Positions 53,779 to 63,273 of a stretch of DNA of 64,000 bases are shown here, one piece after another. The notes under the pieces are model-generated. The model worked only from the letters and a program-made list of their open reading frames with translations, was not told the DNA's origin and searched no databases. The DNA is from Planctobacterium marinum (GTDB taxonomy: Bacteria > Pseudomonadota > Gammaproteobacteria > Enterobacterales > Alteromonadaceae), in assembly GCF_020687805.1 (NCBI RefSeq), contig NZ_JAJEWQ010000002.1:757590-821589 (forward strand). Reading direction: 5' to 3'. The translations under genes were made by a program, and so were the position numbers. Within the stretch, counting starts at the first letter, position 1, and each line of letters starts with the position of its first letter.

Positions 53779-55662
53779 ATGTTGGAAAAAATAAGAGAAG
53801 GGGCCACGGGAATAACGGCCAAAATTATTCTCGGTATTATCATTCTGAGTTTTATATTTGCAGGTGTTGGTGGCTACATCAACTCCAGCGCGGATAGTGC
53901 AGCGGCAACGGTCAATGGCGAAGAGATTAGTGCTTCTACCTTTGAGAAAGCCTATCAGTCTGAACGTGGCAGAATGGAAGCTCAGTTGGGTGACACATTC
54001 ACGCAACTGACGGCCAATAGTGAATATTTAAAATCGTTTCGGGAAGGTGTTTTACAACGCCTGATAAACGATAAACTGATGGATCAGAAAGTCAGAGAGC
54101 TGGGCATTCGTATCAGTGATGCCGAACTGCGTGAAACGATTGTCAGTATGCCTGAATTTGCCGTGGGTGGTGAGTTCAACAACGATCGCTATCAGGCATT
54201 GCTTATACAAGCAGGGTACACTCCCGCTGATTTCAGAGACTATTTACGCGGTCAAATGGCGCGTCAGCAATTAGGCATCGCATTAGGTCAGTCTGATTTT
54301 GCGTTAGGCTCTGAAGCAGAAATGTTTTTGAAAATTCAAAACGAAACCCGAGACACGCGATTTTTTGAAGTGGACGCCACCTTGTTCGAATCTGAAGTTA
54401 CGGTGACGGATCAGGATATCAATGACCATTATCAGGCAAACATTGCCCAGTATGATACCGAAGAAAAGGTGGACCTGGCTTACGTAGAAGTACAGGTTAG
54501 TGATTTTCTGGCAGAAGCCGTGGTAGATGACGCAGATGTAGCGCTGTATTACGAAGAAAACCTGAACAATTATAAAACCGAAGAAGAGCGCCGTGCTTCT
54601 CATATTCTGGTGGAATTTGGTGAAGATGAACAAGCCAGCGAAGAGCGCGCCAATGCGCTACTAACAAGACTGAACGACGGTGAAGACTTTGCAGAGCTGG
54701 CAAAAGCAGAGTCCGATGACAGTTTCAGCGGTGAAAACGGCGGTGACCTGGACTGGATTAGTCGTGGTGATACAGATGAAGCTTTCGAAACCGCAGTGTT
54801 TGAACTGGCCGCAGAAGGCGATATTACCGGGGTTGTGCGCAGTGAATTTGGTTTTCACATCATCAAACTTACCGGTCTGAAAGCGGAATCAGTGGAAGAA
54901 CTGGAAAACGTACGGGCTGAAATAGAAGCACAATTAAAGCAAGAAGCCGCTCTGGGGCAATATTTAGCAGTACAACAAACTATGTCGCAATTGGCATTTG
55001 AAATGCCTGATTCTCTTGAAGAGGTGGCAGCTGCCGGAAATGTTGAAGTTAAGCGATTGACAGGCGTTACTCGCGACCAGGCACCAGTACCTTTTGATAA
55101 TGCGCTGTTACAAAGCAAAGCGTTTTCTGATGAGATGCTGGAAGATCGTTTAAACAGCGACATTATTGAATTGAATGACGAGCACTTTGTGGTCTTTCGG
55201 GTTACCGGACACGAGACGGAGAGAACGTTGCCACTGGCAGAGGTGCGTGACGATATCGTTGCGACATTGACGGCTCAGAAGGCTCAGGAACTGGCAATGC
55301 AGTGGGCAGATTCGGTTATTGAAAGCCTCAGCTCCGAGCAAGACGTTGATGCGCTGTTAGCTGAGAAAAGTGTCAGCTGGTCAGAAGAGCAGGCAGTGGA
55401 ACGTTATTCTGGCTCGCTAAATAGCTCGCTGAGTTCAGAGTTGTTTAAACTGGGTGAAATTGGCGCCGCCAGAGCTGTTGAACTGAACAACGGCAATGTC
55501 GGTGTGGTGCAATTGCGCGCAATTAATCAGCCGGAAGCCTTGGATAGTGCCGAGCTGCAGGCGATTCAACAGCGATTGAGTTCTGACTACGGGCAGTCCG
55601 GATTTACCGCTTTGATGGATGCACTAAATGCTAACGCAGAAGTGAAAACTGTTACGCAATAA
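53779..55662 (+). CDS. ppiD: Membrane-anchored periplasmic folding chaperone PpiD (parvulin type)
   Basis: A 627-residue protein anchored by one N-terminal helix (about 13-35, ending FIFAGVGGYI). A SurA-like chaperone region follows, with a parvulin domain at about 270-365 (RRASHILVEFGED and GEDFAELAKAESDD, ending FGFHIIKLTG), and a C-terminal chaperone region. It helps newly translocated outer-membrane proteins at the Sec translocon. E. coli PpiD is 623 residues. A promoter-like TATAAT (53732-53737) followed by CCCGCGCG lies in the 157-base gap after hupB. Confidence 0.94.
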   Translation: MLEKIREGATGITAKIILGIIILSFIFAGVGGYINSSADSAAATVNGEEISASTFEKAYQSERGRMEAQLGDTFTQLTANSEYLKSFREGVLQRLINDKLMDQKVRELGIRISDAELRETIVSMPEFAVGGEFNNDRYQALLIQAGYTPADFRDYLRGQMARQQLGIALGQSDFALGSEAEMFLKIQNETRDTRFFEVDATLFESEVTVTDQDINDHYQANIAQYDTEEKVDLAYVEVQVSDFLAEAVVDDADVALYYEENLNNYKTEEERRASHILVEFGEDEQASEERANALLTRLNDGEDFAELAKAESDDSFSGENGGDLDWISRGDTDEAFETAVFELAAEGDITGVVRSEFGFHIIKLTGLKAESVEELENVRAEIEAQLKQEAALGQYLAVQQTMSQLAFEMPDSLEEVAAAGNVEVKRLTGVTRDQAPVPFDNALLQSKAFSDEMLEDRLNSDIIELNDEHFVVFRVTGHETERTLPLAEVRDDIVATLTAQKAQELAMQWADSVIESLSSEQDVDALLAEKSVSWSEEQAVERYSGSLNSSLSSELFKLGEIGAARAVELNNGNVGVVQLRAINQPEALDSAELQAIQQRLSSDYGQSGFTALMDALNANAEVKTVTQ

Positions 55663-55673
55663 GTCTTGCCTTG

Positions 55674-55698
55674 GGGAAGCTGTGCAATTCAGCTTCCC
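55674..55698. terminator. Hairpin between convergent ppiD and sapF
   Basis: Perfect stem GGGAAGCTG / CAGCTTCCC with a seven-base loop. No T-run follows on either strand, so it is a weak or factor-dependent terminator serving both directions. Confidence 0.5.
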
Positions 55699-55720
55699 TA
55701 ATCCTCTTCGTTTACTTTCG

Positions 55721-56512
55721 CTAATCTAAAAGCTTACTGAGTACCAATGATTGATGGGCGGTGAGTAATTTTTTCATGTAATCACTTTTCGGCCAGTTGA
55801 ATACCACATCGGTTTTCCCGGATTCGATTACCTTGCCATTTTGTAATACCAGCACGCGATCACTGATATGGCGCACAATCCCTAAATTGTGGGATATAAA
55901 GATGTAGCTCAGGCCCAGCTCCCGTTGCAAGCGCATAAGCAGGTTTACCATTTGTGACCGTACTGAAGGATCTAACGCGGCAAAAGGCTCGTCTGCTACA
56001 ATGACTTGTGGGTTTAGGATTAAGGCTCGTGCCAGAACAACCCGTTGTCGTTGACCGTCTGAGAGCATATGGCGATAGAAGTGTGCATGTTCTCGGAGTA
56101 AGCCCACCTGTCGCAATGTGGTTGAGATTTTCTCTTTTCTCTCCCTGGCATCCAGGTTGGTATTCAACTTTAGTGGCTCGTCCAGAATTGTGCCCACGGT
56201 CAATGCCGGATTTAATGATTCTTTGGAATGCTGAAATATCATCCGGATATTCAGGCTGCGTTGTTTTAGATTTCTGTGTCTTAGTTTTTGCCCATTTAGC
56301 AATAATTGACCTGAGCTGGGGGTAACAACACCCGCGAGCAGATTCGCCAGCGTGCTTTTCCCTGAACCGTTGTCGCCGATAATGGCCAGTGTTTCTCCGG
56401 CATTTAATTCGAAGTTGATGGGACCGATGACAAACTTCTCAGCTTTTTGCCACCAATTTTTCCTTACTTTACGTTTGAACTTTAAGTTCTTTACGGTTAA
56501 TAGCGCGGTCAT
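55721..56512 (-). CDS. sapF: Peptide ABC transporter ATP-binding protein SapF
   Basis: A 263-residue ABC ATPase with Walker A GDNGSGKST, signature LSDGQRQR, Walker B VIVADEPFAALD and the His switch FISHNLG. It pairs with SapD to drive the SapABCDF importer, linked to antimicrobial-peptide resistance and potassium uptake, and in E. coli SapBCDF also exports putrescine. The start overlaps the sapD stop (ATGA at 56509-56512); the frame extends further into sapD. Last gene of pspF-sapABCDF. Confidence 0.9.
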   Translation of the reverse strand: MTALLTVKNLKFKRKVRKNWWQKAEKFVIGPINFELNAGETLAIIGDNGSGKSTLANLLAGVVTPSSGQLLLNGQKLRHRNLKQRSLNIRMIFQHSKESLNPALTVGTILDEPLKLNTNLDARERKEKISTTLRQVGLLREHAHFYRHMLSDGQRQRVVLARALILNPQVIVADEPFAALDPSVRSQMVNLLMRLQRELGLSYIFISHNLGIVRHISDRVLVLQNGKVIESGKTDVVFNWPKSDYMKKLLTAHQSLVLSKLLD

Positions 56513-57504
56513 TTTAATGGCCTGTGCAATGGAAAGTGGCAACTGTAATAATGATTGTGTATGTGTCGCGGAGCCGGGATCTTGACGCACTCTTTTTGCG
56601 CTCTTGGACAACGTGGCCCCAATCTGCATCCTATTGGTAAGTGTTGTAAGGTGGGAATTGTGCCATCCAGCGCTGACAGGTTTGATTTGGGTAGTAAGTC
56701 TTTACTAAAACTTGGCGCGCTATCCAGCAGGGCCTTGGTATAGGGATGCAAAGGCCTTTTGCGCAAGTTAGTCATTCGGCCACTTTCCACAGTCTGTCCG
56801 CAGTACAATACCGTCATAGAGTGGCACATAGAAGAAATCGCCAGTAGATCGTGACTGACAAACAAGATGCTGAGGTTGCGGTTTTGATTTAGCCGGGACA
56901 GTAGTTTCAGGATCTGGCTTTTAATTGTTGTTTCCATACCCATGGTGGGTTCATCGGCGATCAGTAGCTTAGGTTCTGACACCAGCGCCATTGCTATCAT
57001 AAACTTCTGGCAAACATCATCTGAAATCTGATGTGGGAAACTGGACAAGCACAGCTCATGGTTTTTAATACCCACCTTATGTAGTTGTCTGGACACTATC
57101 TGTTTGCGTTTTTCCTGACGTTGCCAGAACCAGCCTTTGCCCACTAAATGATCCGGAATGTTCTCTTCCAGTTGTTCCCCTAAAGAAGCGGTTGGGTCTA
57201 ACGAACTCACCGGGTTTTGAAAGATAACGGCAATATCATCTTTGGTGATCTTGCGGCGCTGCTCTTTAGACATTGCGAGCAGATCCGAGCCTTTCCAGTT
57301 CAGCCGGTCGGCCGTCAGAGTCCAGCTGTCATTGATTGCGCCAACGATTGATTTAACAATCAGGCTTTTTCCTGAGCCGGATTCTCCCACTAAAGCGCGA
57401 ATTTCACTTTCATCAATGGTCAGGTTGACCTTATCAAGCGCTTTTACCCGGCCACCCGCGGTATCAATTTCCAGGGTAAGGTTTTTGATGTCTAACAGCG
57501 GCAT
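56509..57504 (-). CDS. sapD: Peptide ABC transporter ATP-binding protein SapD
   Basis: A 331-residue ABC ATPase (E. coli 330) with Walker A GESGSGKS, Walker B LLIADEPTMGME and a C-terminal oligopeptide-transporter ATPase extension rich in Cys and Pro (GCRLGPRCP). The signature loop reads HQISDD instead of LSGGQ, as reported for SapD proteins. It overlaps sapC by one base (TAATG) and sapF by four. Confidence 0.92.
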   Translation of the reverse strand: MPLLDIKNLTLEIDTAGGRVKALDKVNLTIDESEIRALVGESGSGKSLIVKSIVGAINDSWTLTADRLNWKGSDLLAMSKEQRRKITKDDIAVIFQNPVSSLDPTASLGEQLEENIPDHLVGKGWFWQRQEKRKQIVSRQLHKVGIKNHELCLSSFPHQISDDVCQKFMIAMALVSEPKLLIADEPTMGMETTIKSQILKLLSRLNQNRNLSILFVSHDLLAISSMCHSMTVLYCGQTVESGRMTNLRKRPLHPYTKALLDSAPSFSKDLLPKSNLSALDGTIPTLQHLPIGCRLGPRCPRAQKECVKIPAPRHIHNHYYSCHFPLHRPLK

Positions 57505-58397
57505 TAGTATTTCAACCTGTTTCTGAGGGCTGAGCGCAAGCCATCACCCACAACATTGATGGAGATTATGGCAATAAATATTGCGGCACCGGGTGCTGCG
57601 ATACTCCAGGGAGCGATATAGGCGATATCCAGTCCCTCAGAGAGCATGGCACCCAATTCTGCGTAGGGGGACTGAACGCCAAGATTCAGAAAACCCAATG
57701 CACTGATATCCAGAATGGCGATAGACAACGCCAACGTGCCTTGTACCACCAACATTTCCACCATGTTTGGCAGAAGTGAAAATACGAAAATTCTGGCGGG
57801 CGAAGCACCGTCCAGTCGCGCCGCAATGACATATTCTTTGTTGACTTCTGTTCTGACGAAATCTCGTGTGTAATGGATAAATTGCGGAATTAAAGCCAAC
57901 GTTATGGCCCACATGGAATTAACCAGCCCGGGTCCTAATATCGCAACGATGATAATGGCAATTAACAGCGTGGGAATGGCCATCATTGAATCTAACAAAT
58001 GATTTAAAATACTACTGCGCATACCGGTATTCATACCGGCAAACGCGCCAATCAAAACCCCAATCAGCATGGCCACAAGTACCAGAAAAACACTGATGCC
58101 AAAGGTTACCCGGCTTCCGTGAATGACCCGGGTCAATACATCTCTGCCCAGTCCGTCCGTACCCAAAACATGTGATATACCGCCATTGCCATCCCAGGCG
58201 GGTGGTACCAGCAGGGCGTCTGTATTCTGAGTCAGTGGTGAGTATGGGGTGACAAATGGCCCCAGTATTACTATCAGCGTAATACTGGCCAGGATACACA
58301 AGCCTATAAAAGCAAGGTGGCTTTTCCGAAACTCATACCAGGTTTGGCGAAGTGGAGACGGAAATTGTTCTTCCTGATACAGATTAGATTTTAACAC
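57504..58397 (-). CDS. sapC: Peptide ABC transporter permease SapC
   Basis: A 297-residue permease (E. coli 296) with six membrane helices and the EAA-type cytoplasmic loop VIAARLDGASPARIFVFSLLPN. The N-terminus continues the family pattern with a charged start before the first helix. It overlaps sapB by 14 bases and sapD by one. Confidence 0.93.
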   Translation of the reverse strand: MLKSNLYQEEQFPSPLRQTWYEFRKSHLAFIGLCILASITLIVILGPFVTPYSPLTQNTDALLVPPAWDGNGGISHVLGTDGLGRDVLTRVIHGSRVTFGISVFLVLVAMLIGVLIGAFAGMNTGMRSSILNHLLDSMMAIPTLLIAIIIVAILGPGLVNSMWAITLALIPQFIHYTRDFVRTEVNKEYVIAARLDGASPARIFVFSLLPNMVEMLVVQGTLALSIAILDISALGFLNLGVQSPYAELGAMLSEGLDIAYIAPWSIAAPGAAIFIAIISINVVGDGLRSALRNRLKY

Positions 58398-59415
58398 GTT
58401 GTCTGTATAACCTCTGTGGGTCGATGATTTTATGGACTATATCGATGGATACCGTAAAGATGACTACTAAACTTGATACTGCCAGCATGCCGCTTCTTAT
58501 TGACGGATAGTCACCCTGATAAATGGCCTGAATAAGCCAGTTGCCTATGCCCGGCCAGGAAAAAATACTTTCAACGATCATGGCATTGGTAAGCAAGGTT
58601 GTAAATTGTAAGGCTAACTGCGGCATAATGGGAATAATAGTATTGCGAATACCGTGTCTCAAGATGACCTGGTAGCGATTCAATCCGCGTGCAGTAGCCG
58701 CTTTGATATATTCACTGCCCATAACTTCAATTACCGAGCGTCGGGTAATGCGTAAAATAATGGTGCTGGTTACAATTGAAATCGACAGCGTGGGCAGAAA
58801 TAAATGCCGCAGTGCGTCGTTGAACGCATCCCATTTATAACTGACATCTGAGCGAATAATATCAATTAATATGAAACCGGTATCCAGCGGGATGTAATAG
58901 AGCAAACTGATGCGACCAGAAATGGGAAACCAACCCATTTGCAGCGATAAAATTAAGATCAATATTAAGGCCAACCAGAACACCGGGATTGAGTAACCAA
59001 TAAAACTCATTGACAAAATACTGTAATCAGCCAGCTTGTTGTGACGCAAGCCGGCCAGGAATCCCAAAGGAATACCGACAACCAGTGATACAAAAAGTGC
59101 GTAAGCACTCAGTTCAATGCTGGCCGGAAGATAGGTGGTTACCTCCTGATACAAAGGTTGGTTGGAGCTAAAGCTTTGCCCCCATTCTCCTTGCCACAAT
59201 AAGTCCAGATAAGCGATAAATTGCCAGAAAACCCCATCACTTTCTTTATACAAGGTGGCGTACAGTTGCCGTTGTTGTTCGGACTCGAAATGAATTCCGG
59301 TGAGGTTAGTCAGGTAATCACCCGGAAACAGGTAAGCCAATCCAAAAGACGCCATTGCCAACATGAATAGGGTGAACACCAATAAATTGAGCCGGCGCAA
59401 AAAATAGAAACTCAC
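58384..59415 (-). CDS. sapB: Peptide ABC transporter permease SapB
   Basis: A 343-residue permease (E. coli 321) of the DppB type, starting with a membrane helix and carrying the loop EYIKAATARGLNRYQVILRH, with the conserved Gly. A stretch of extra residues in the second third accounts for the greater length. It overlaps sapA by four bases. Confidence 0.92.
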   Translation of the reverse strand: MSFYFLRRLNLLVFTLFMLAMASFGLAYLFPGDYLTNLTGIHFESEQQRQLYATLYKESDGVFWQFIAYLDLLWQGEWGQSFSSNQPLYQEVTTYLPASIELSAYALFVSLVVGIPLGFLAGLRHNKLADYSILSMSFIGYSIPVFWLALILILILSLQMGWFPISGRISLLYYIPLDTGFILIDIIRSDVSYKWDAFNDALRHLFLPTLSISIVTSTIILRITRRSVIEVMGSEYIKAATARGLNRYQVILRHGIRNTIIPIMPQLALQFTTLLTNAMIVESIFSWPGIGNWLIQAIYQGDYPSIRSGMLAVSSLVVIFTVSIDIVHKIIDPQRLYRQRVKI

Positions 59416-61037
59416 TGGGTATTCTCCACATCACCGAATCGGATACCGCCAAATGGGTTGATTTCCAGGTTAGACAAGCCTTGCCGGTAGGCCTGAAAGC
59501 GATATGCATGGGCGATAGGCACGATTGGAATTTGATCTGCAATGATGGCATTCGCGGTTTGATACAGTGCCGCTCTGGTATCAGTGTCTGAGTAGGTCAG
59601 TGCTTCATCGATAATTTCATCGAACGTTTCATTACACCAGCGCGCGCGATTTGTACCTGATTCAATGGCCGCGCAACTTAACACCGGTCGGTAAAAGTTG
59701 TCGGGATCGCCATTGTCTGCTGACCAGCCAATTAATACAGAGTCATGTGCGCCGCTGTCCAGGCGTCTTCTGAACAGGCTCCATTCAAAGCTTATCACTT
59801 CAACATTAATCTCTAATTGCTCCAGATAACCCTGGATAAGCTCAGCCATCATGGTGGCATTGGGGTTGTAGGCCCGCTCAACCGGCATTGCCCAGATATT
59901 CATGGTAAATCCCGGCTCGATGCCGTTTTTGCGCAACAGGTCTTTGGCCAGTACCGGGTTGTAGCTGTTATCTCGTAAATCTTCCTGAAATGCCCAACTG
60001 CTGGGGGGAACCAGTCCGTTTGCTTTTACTGCGCTGCCAAAATACACGGCTTCCAGTAAGGTGGTTTTATCGATACCCATCGCCAATGCCCGCCTTACCT
60101 CCGGGTTGTCAAACGGGGGCTTGCTGGTATTAAAGGCCCAAAATCCCACATTGAGTCCTGGTTTCTCATCCAGCACTAAATTATTGCGATCCCGGATGAT
60201 ATCCAGTTCGCTATGTGCCGGCAAAGACATAACATCACATTCGCCAGTCATTAGTTTGGCAAGGCGCAACGAGCTCGACGGTGTGATGTCATAAATGAGT
60301 TGTTTTACTGCGCGGTCGTGTTTCCAGTAGTTTTCGTGTTTTGCATAGCGAATAAAACGACCTTTTCGGTAATTGATATATTTAAAGGGGCCGCTGCCTA
60401 TGGGCTTTTCGTCCAGTAATTGAGGCTGGTTTTTTTCCAGTAAGAATTCGGCATATTCTTTGGAAAGAATGATGGCGAAGTCCGTAGCCAGATTTGCCAG
60501 GAAAGAGCTGTCAGGCTTGTTCAGGTCAATCACGATGCGATAGCCGTTAATGCGGCGCACATCTTTGATCAATTTATCCAGGCCTAAGCTGACAAAATAA
60601 GGATAACCACTTACATCGATGTCGTGATAAGGATGCGATTCTAGCCGCCAGCGATTGATACTAAAAATCACGTCATCAGCATTCAGGTGCCGGGTGGGAG
60701 TGAAATAATTTGTTTCATGAAACGCCACCTGTTTACGCAACTGAAAGGTGTAGTGCAGCCCGTTTTCACTGACGCGCCAACTTTCCGCAATGCCCGGGAT
60801 GATTTTACTGTCTTGCGGGTCAAATTCCAGCAGCCTGTCGTAAAGCTGGTGTGAGGTGGCATCGACGGTGGTCCCGGAGGTGTCCAGTTGCGGATTAAAG
60901 CTGGTAGGGCTGCCTTCTGAACAATAAATCAGGCCCTCATCTTTAAATTTCAGGTCGTGATTACCGCCACATGCCACCACACCTGTTAAAGTGAGCAAGG
61001 TGGCTAAAATCTGACGATAAAACACTTTAATCTTCAA
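59412..61037 (-). CDS. sapA: Peptide ABC transporter substrate-binding lipoprotein SapA
   Basis: A 541-residue family 5 solute-binding protein. The leader ends VVAC with Cys23, a lipobox, so it should be lipid-anchored in the envelope, whereas E. coli SapA (547 residues) is periplasmic. The mature protein has the segments LIYCSEGSPTSFNPQ, PTRHLNADDVIFSINRW and GTNRARWCNETFD typical of SapA/DppA. It overlaps pspF by 11 bases and sapB by four. Confidence 0.92.
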   Translation of the reverse strand: MKIKVFYRQILATLLTLTGVVACGGNHDLKFKDEGLIYCSEGSPTSFNPQLDTSGTTVDATSHQLYDRLLEFDPQDSKIIPGIAESWRVSENGLHYTFQLRKQVAFHETNYFTPTRHLNADDVIFSINRWRLESHPYHDIDVSGYPYFVSLGLDKLIKDVRRINGYRIVIDLNKPDSSFLANLATDFAIILSKEYAEFLLEKNQPQLLDEKPIGSGPFKYINYRKGRFIRYAKHENYWKHDRAVKQLIYDITPSSSLRLAKLMTGECDVMSLPAHSELDIIRDRNNLVLDEKPGLNVGFWAFNTSKPPFDNPEVRRALAMGIDKTTLLEAVYFGSAVKANGLVPPSSWAFQEDLRDNSYNPVLAKDLLRKNGIEPGFTMNIWAMPVERAYNPNATMMAELIQGYLEQLEINVEVISFEWSLFRRRLDSGAHDSVLIGWSADNGDPDNFYRPVLSCAAIESGTNRARWCNETFDEIIDEALTYSDTDTRAALYQTANAIIADQIPIVPIAHAYRFQAYRQGLSNLEINPFGGIRFGDVENTQ

Positions 61038-62130
61038 CAGAAGTATCCAGCAGGTTGTATTTTTTTAGGTATCCCCTGAGCTGATGGTAGGTCAGAGAGA
61101 GTTTGTCGGCGGTTTTCTTTTGATTGTAATGGCTGTCCGCCAGCGCCTGCTTAATCATATCAATTTCGTAACTTTGACTCAGCTCTTTTAAGTTCACCGG
61201 AAACTCAAAATCAAACGCCGGGTTAATGTCAGCAACGGCCGGTGCCGGTTGACTGTGCTGCACCGGATTGGGCGGCGTGTCGTTATCCTGTGGCTGAGAG
61301 GGTGATTGTGTAATTCTGTCCTGAGTTTTAATTCGGGTATTTGGGCGAAATTTTGATTCGAAAGGGTCAATTATAATTTCATGCACCGGCACATAAGGGT
61401 TGTTGGTACGGTATACGGATCGTTCCACCACATTTTTTAATTCCCGAATGTTACCGGGCCAGTCATAGTCCAACAACACCCGCTTGGCTTTTTCAGTAAA
61501 ACCGCTGAACAACTCAAGTTCCATTTCTCTAATCATATTAATGGCAAAATGTTCAGCGAGAATAATGATATCTTCTCTTCTTTCTCGCAAAGGGGGTAGT
61601 GTGATGACATCAAACGCCAGTCGGTCTAACAGGTCTGCCCTGAATTCGCCCGTTTCTGCTAAGGTTGGTAAATCTTCATTGGTGGCGGCAATTAGGCGCA
61701 CATCGACTTTGACAGAGCGAGATCCACCGACACGTTCAAATTCACCGTATTCAATCACCCTGAGTAGCTTTTCCTGAATTAACCCCGAGGTATTGGCCAA
61801 TTCATCTAAAAACAAGGTGCCGTTGTGAGCCACTTCGAAGCGTCCTTCGCGTCGTTTACTGGCACCGGTAAAAGCCCCGGCTTCGTAACCAAATAGCTCG
61901 GACTCCAGCAAAGATTCACTGAGGGCGGCGCAATTCAATTTAATGTAGGGTTGATCCCAGCGTTTCGAGAGGTAATGTAAGCGCGCAGCAACAAGCTCTT
62001 TACCAGTCCCTCTTTCTCCTATCACTAATACCGGTTTAGTAAGTGTTGCGATCTGAGAAATTTGTTCCAAAACCTCCAGAAAGCTATTAGCCTGACCGAT
62101 TAAATTATCTTGTTGGCGATATCGACTCAT
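61027..62130 (-). CDS. pspF: Psp operon transcriptional activator PspF
   Basis: A 367-residue sigma-54 activator. It has an AAA+ domain with Walker A GERGTGKE (38-45), GAFTGA (85-90), the sigma-54 contact loop, and ATNEDL and RADLLDRL. The C-terminal Fis-type helix-turn-helix (NQKKTADKLSLTYHQLRGYL) binds upstream activating sites. There is no regulatory N-terminal domain, so control is by PspA, which inhibits PspF directly. It is longer than E. coli PspF (325) because of a Pro/Gln-rich linker of about 35 residues. It is divergent from pspA. Confidence 0.93.
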   Translation of the reverse strand: MSRYRQQDNLIGQANSFLEVLEQISQIATLTKPVLVIGERGTGKELVAARLHYLSKRWDQPYIKLNCAALSESLLESELFGYEAGAFTGASKRREGRFEVAHNGTLFLDELANTSGLIQEKLLRVIEYGEFERVGGSRSVKVDVRLIAATNEDLPTLAETGEFRADLLDRLAFDVITLPPLRERREDIIILAEHFAINMIREMELELFSGFTEKAKRVLLDYDWPGNIRELKNVVERSVYRTNNPYVPVHEIIIDPFESKFRPNTRIKTQDRITQSPSQPQDNDTPPNPVQHSQPAPAVADINPAFDFEFPVNLKELSQSYEIDMIKQALADSHYNQKKTADKLSLTYHQLRGYLKKYNLLDTSVED

Positions 62131-62155
62131 GAAAAACCTTATTATTTGGTGTATT

Positions 62156-62172
62156 TAACCAATTTGTGGTTA
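62156..62172. promoter_or_regulatory. Inverted repeat in the pspF-pspA intergenic region, candidate PspF site
   Basis: TAACCA and TGGTTA (62156-62161, 62167-62172) around ATTTG. A related half-site TGGTTTA follows at 62234. It lies about 100 bases upstream of the sigma-54-like promoter, a usual distance for a PspF enhancer. Confidence 0.45.
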
Positions 62173-62254
62173 GAAGACAATGATAGGTCAATTCCCTTTA
62201 AATTGCTAAGCCAAATAATACTATGTAATTCAGTGGTTTAAACAAAATATTAGA

Positions 62255-62271
62255 TTGGCCTGTTATTTGAA
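62255..62271 (+). promoter_or_regulatory. Candidate sigma-54 promoter of pspABC
   Basis: TTGGCCTGTTATTTGAA fits the -24/-12 consensus (YTGGCACG-N4-TTGCW) at most positions, with GG at 62257-62258 and the -12 dinucleotide GA in place of GC. A start about 12 bases later leaves a leader of about 50 bases before pspA. Confidence 0.55.
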
Positions 62272-62329
62272 TAACAAACTCCAACATTTTCGCAATCAGA
62301 ATGAGATAAAAACTAAGAGGTAAATGATT

Positions 62330-63004
62330 ATGGGTATTTTTTCTCGTTTTTCCGATATTGTAAATTCAAATATCAACGCATTACTGGACAAAGCCGAAGA
62401 TCCGGAAAAAATGGTGCGTCTCATCATCCAGGAAATGGAAGACACCCTGGTAGAAGTGCGTTCAGCCTCTGCTAAAACCCTGGCAAACAAAAAGGATATT
62501 ACCCGTCAGATCGACAAAATGGAGCAGGAATCTCAAGATTGGGCAGCAAAAGCTGAATTAGCGCTAAGTAAGGACCGCGAAGATCTGGCACGCGCCGCTT
62601 TACTAGAAAAGAAAAAATGTCAGGAACATGCTGAGAGCCTGAAACATGAATTGGGGCTACTCGACGAGCAATTGAGTAAACTTCAGGCTGAAGTTGAGCA
62701 ACTGCAGGAAAAATTAGCGGATGCCAAGTCTCGTCAGAAAGCCATTATTATGCGCCAAAAAACGGTGAGTTCTCGACTTGAAGTTAAGAAGCGTCTGGAC
62801 AGCAGTAAAGTCGATGATGCGATGGACAGATTCGAGCGTTACGAGCAGAAGATTGACAGTCTTGAGTCACAGGTGGATGCCTATGATCTGGGTAAGAAAA
62901 CCCTCTCTGACGAGTTTGCGGAGCTGGAGTCCGAAAACAAAGTTGATGACGAACTGGCGGCTATGAAAGCCAAGCTAAAAAATCAAAAGAAAGCCAGTAA
63001 GTAA
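62330..63004 (+). CDS. pspA: Phage shock protein A
   Basis: A 224-residue IM30/PspA-family coiled-coil protein. It starts GIFSRFSDIVNSNINALLDK with the amphipathic membrane-binding helix and continues in long heptads. PspA both inhibits PspF and stabilises stressed inner membranes by forming oligomers. AAGAGG (62315-62320) favours ATG 62330 over 62324. First gene of pspABC. Confidence 0.95.
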   Translation: MGIFSRFSDIVNSNINALLDKAEDPEKMVRLIIQEMEDTLVEVRSASAKTLANKKDITRQIDKMEQESQDWAAKAELALSKDREDLARAALLEKKKCQEHAESLKHELGLLDEQLSKLQAEVEQLQEKLADAKSRQKAIIMRQKTVSSRLEVKKRLDSSKVDDAMDRFERYEQKIDSLESQVDAYDLGKKTLSDEFAELESENKVDDELAAMKAKLKNQKKASK

Positions 63005-63034
63005 TTAAATAATAAGACGCAGAGGTAACTGACC

Positions 63035-63271
63035 GTGGAAGATGTCATTGGAATTATTGTCGCACCCATAGTGGTATTTTTAGTCATAGTAGCGCCTATA
63101 TGGTTAATTTTACATTACCGCAGCAAAAAGCAGTTGAGCCAGGGACTGTCAGAAGCTGAAATCAAAACGCTCAATGAACTGGCGCGTCAGGCCGAAGGAA
63201 TGGCCGATCGCATCAAAACCCTGGAAGCGATATTGGACGAAGAGTCTCCAGAATGGCGCAGTAAGGTGTAG
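63035..63271 (+). CDS. pspB: Phage shock protein B
   Basis: A 78-residue inner-membrane sensor component: one N-terminal helix (VIGIIVAPIVVFLVIVAPIW), then a charged coiled coil (NELARQAEGMADRIKTLE). With PspC it relays membrane stress to PspA. GTG start with AGAGG at 63021-63025. Confidence 0.93.
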   Translation: MEDVIGIIVAPIVVFLVIVAPIWLILHYRSKKQLSQGLSEAEIKTLNELARQAEGMADRIKTLEAILDEESPEWRSKV

Positions 63272-63273
63272 TT

